Source: an uncultured Clostridia bacterium (GTDB lineage: Bacteria > Bacillota > Clostridia > Oscillospirales > Acutalibacteraceae). Taken from it: a DNA stretch of 7,115 bases. Positions 6,566-7,115 of the stretch are shown here, in pieces (within the stretch, counting starts at the first letter, position 1; every line of letters begins with the position of its first letter). A program made the translations under genes and the position numbers. Location of the stretch: contig CAMJHU010000096.1 of NCBI GenBank assembly GCA_946405565.1, positions 1 to 7,115 on the forward strand, read 5' to 3'. The notes beneath the pieces were generated by a model. That model was not told where the DNA came from and searched no databases. It saw only the letters and a program-made list of their open reading frames with translations.

Positions 6566-6594
6566 ATTATACCATATGTCTCCTGCATTTTCAA
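6566..6594 (-). promoter_or_regulatory. Sigma-A type promoter with extended -10 for the minus-strand unit
   Basis: Read on the minus strand, TTGAAA (6589-6594) is separated by exactly 17 bases from a perfect TATAAT (6566-6571), which is preceded by TGG to make an extended -10 (TGGTATAAT). This is close to the consensus for the main vegetative sigma factor. Transcription would begin near 6559, leaving a leader of about 45 bases before the aldolase ATG. The promoter lies in a locally AT-rich gap after the glmS terminator, and it is the only strong promoter I could find for the genes from 6514 down to 2872. Confidence 0.85.
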
Positions 6595-6636
6595 CCGATT
6601 TTTGCGTTTTTCCGTACTTTCTCACCATGCGCCGCC

Positions 6637-6691
6637 AAAAAAAGACTGTCCCGTGTAATGGAAAGACCCACACACAGGACAGTCGCTATTT
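6637..6691 (-). terminator. Intrinsic terminator of glmS
   Basis: GACTGTCC (6644-6651) pairs perfectly with GGACAGTC (6677-6684). After one mismatch the stem continues with GTGT (6653-6656) against ACAC (6672-6675), around a 15-base loop. On the minus strand the stem is followed by seven T (A-tract 6637-6643), as expected for terminating glmS, whose stop lies about 40 bases upstream. A T-rich stretch (6688-6694) on the other side could also give termination on the plus strand. Confidence 0.88.
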
Positions 6692-6722
6692 TTTCAGTAT
6701 GACATCCGTCAGACCAATCAGA

Positions 6723-7115
6723 TTATTCGACCGTTACGGACTTGGCAAGGTTTCTCGGCTTATCCACATCACAGCCGCGCGCGACGGCGGTGTAATAGGC
6801 GAAAATCTGAAGCGGGACAATCGCCGCAATGGGACGGATGAATTCGTCCACGGCGGGAATGGCAATCAGGTCATCGTACACGGTGCTGTCCACGTTCGCG
6901 CCCTCCTTGCAGAGCAGAACGACCTTCGCGCCGCGTGCCTTGACTTCCTTGACGTTGCTGACCGTCTTTTCAAAGAGCCGGTCGCCCGACGCGATCGCGA
7001 TGACGGGCATACCGGGTTCGATCAGCGAAATGGTGCCGTGCTTGAGTTCGCCCGCCGCGTAGGCCTCGGAGTGGATGTAGGAGATTTCCTTGAGCTTGAG
7101 GGAAGCCTCCCAGCA
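6723..7115 (-). CDS. glmS: Glutamine--fructose-6-phosphate aminotransferase (isomerizing), C-terminal 130 residues
   Basis: GlmS makes glucosamine-6-phosphate from fructose-6-phosphate and glutamine, the first step towards UDP-GlcNAc for the cell wall. Only the last 130 residues are present; the frame runs off the right edge, so the N-terminal amidotransferase and first SIS domain are not seen. Reading in from the edge, the second SIS (sugar isomerase) domain shows LKLKEISYIHSEAY followed by AGELKHGTISLIEPG, with the His of the KHG motif that takes part in sugar-ring opening. It continues to MPVIAIASGD and the helix IRPIAAIVPLQIFAYYTA, and ends in the canonical DKPRNLAKSVTVE, whose Lys forms the Schiff base in characterised GlmS. 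Everything visible fits a functional enzyme. An internal ATG at 7010 is not the start. Any glmS ribozyme would lie upstream, outside the window. Confidence 0.97.
   Translation of the reverse strand, partial: CWEASLKLKEISYIHSEAYAAGELKHGTISLIEPGMPVIAIASGDRLFEKTVSNVKEVKARGAKVVLLCKEGANVDSTVYDDLIAIPAVDEFIRPIAAIVPLQIFAYYTAVARGCDVDKPRNLAKSVTVE

Noticed and set aside
5519..6658. 379-codon open frame on the plus strand opposite the aldolase
   Set aside because: It is a shadow in codon register with a clear DRE-TIM aldolase and also runs through the promoter and leader region.

Overview
The window looks like an ordinary chromosomal segment of a GC-rich, low-Gram-positive bacterium, most likely a gut-type Clostridia (an Oscillospirales-like lineage is my guess, not proven). 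Reasons: the ddl / DUF1934 (YwiB-like) / argS gene order, the Clostridia-style HMGN variant of the ArgRS signature, purine-rich Shine-Dalgarno sites such as AAGGAG, a consensus sigma-A type promoter, and intrinsic terminators with U-tracts. Codons end mostly in G or C.

Layout. Positions 3-2772 form a plus-strand operon entered in the middle: the 3' end of a D-alanine--D-alanine ligase gene, a DUF1934 (YwiB-like) gene, argS (arginyl-tRNA synthetase), and a small acidic protein of unknown function. Gaps are 2-3 bases or a 4-base ATGA overlap, so translation is probably coupled. The operon ends in a strong hairpin at about 2799-2855 that can also stop transcripts arriving from the other side.

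Positions 2872-6594 hold a minus-strand transcription unit read from right to left. It starts at a near-consensus extended -10 promoter (6566-6594), then encodes a DRE-TIM (HMGL-like) metal-dependent aldolase of unknown substrate, a two-span membrane protein with a large extracytoplasmic part, uracil phosphoribosyltransferase (upp), and a DegV-family fatty-acid-binding protein. Spacing is 30-61 bases and I see no internal terminator with a U-tract on the minus strand, so one polycistronic message is plausible. The four products do not form an obvious pathway.

At the right edge (6723-7115, minus strand) is the C-terminal sugar-isomerase part of glucosamine-6-phosphate synthase (glmS), with its own intrinsic terminator at about 6637-6691.

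I found no mobile element, CRISPR array, tRNA, rRNA, riboswitch or defence system. Most of the window is housekeeping. The parts with real unknowns are the acidic protein after argS, the orphan aldolase with its short leader, the membrane protein beside it, and a hairpin before upp whose U-tract lies on the strand opposite to the genes.
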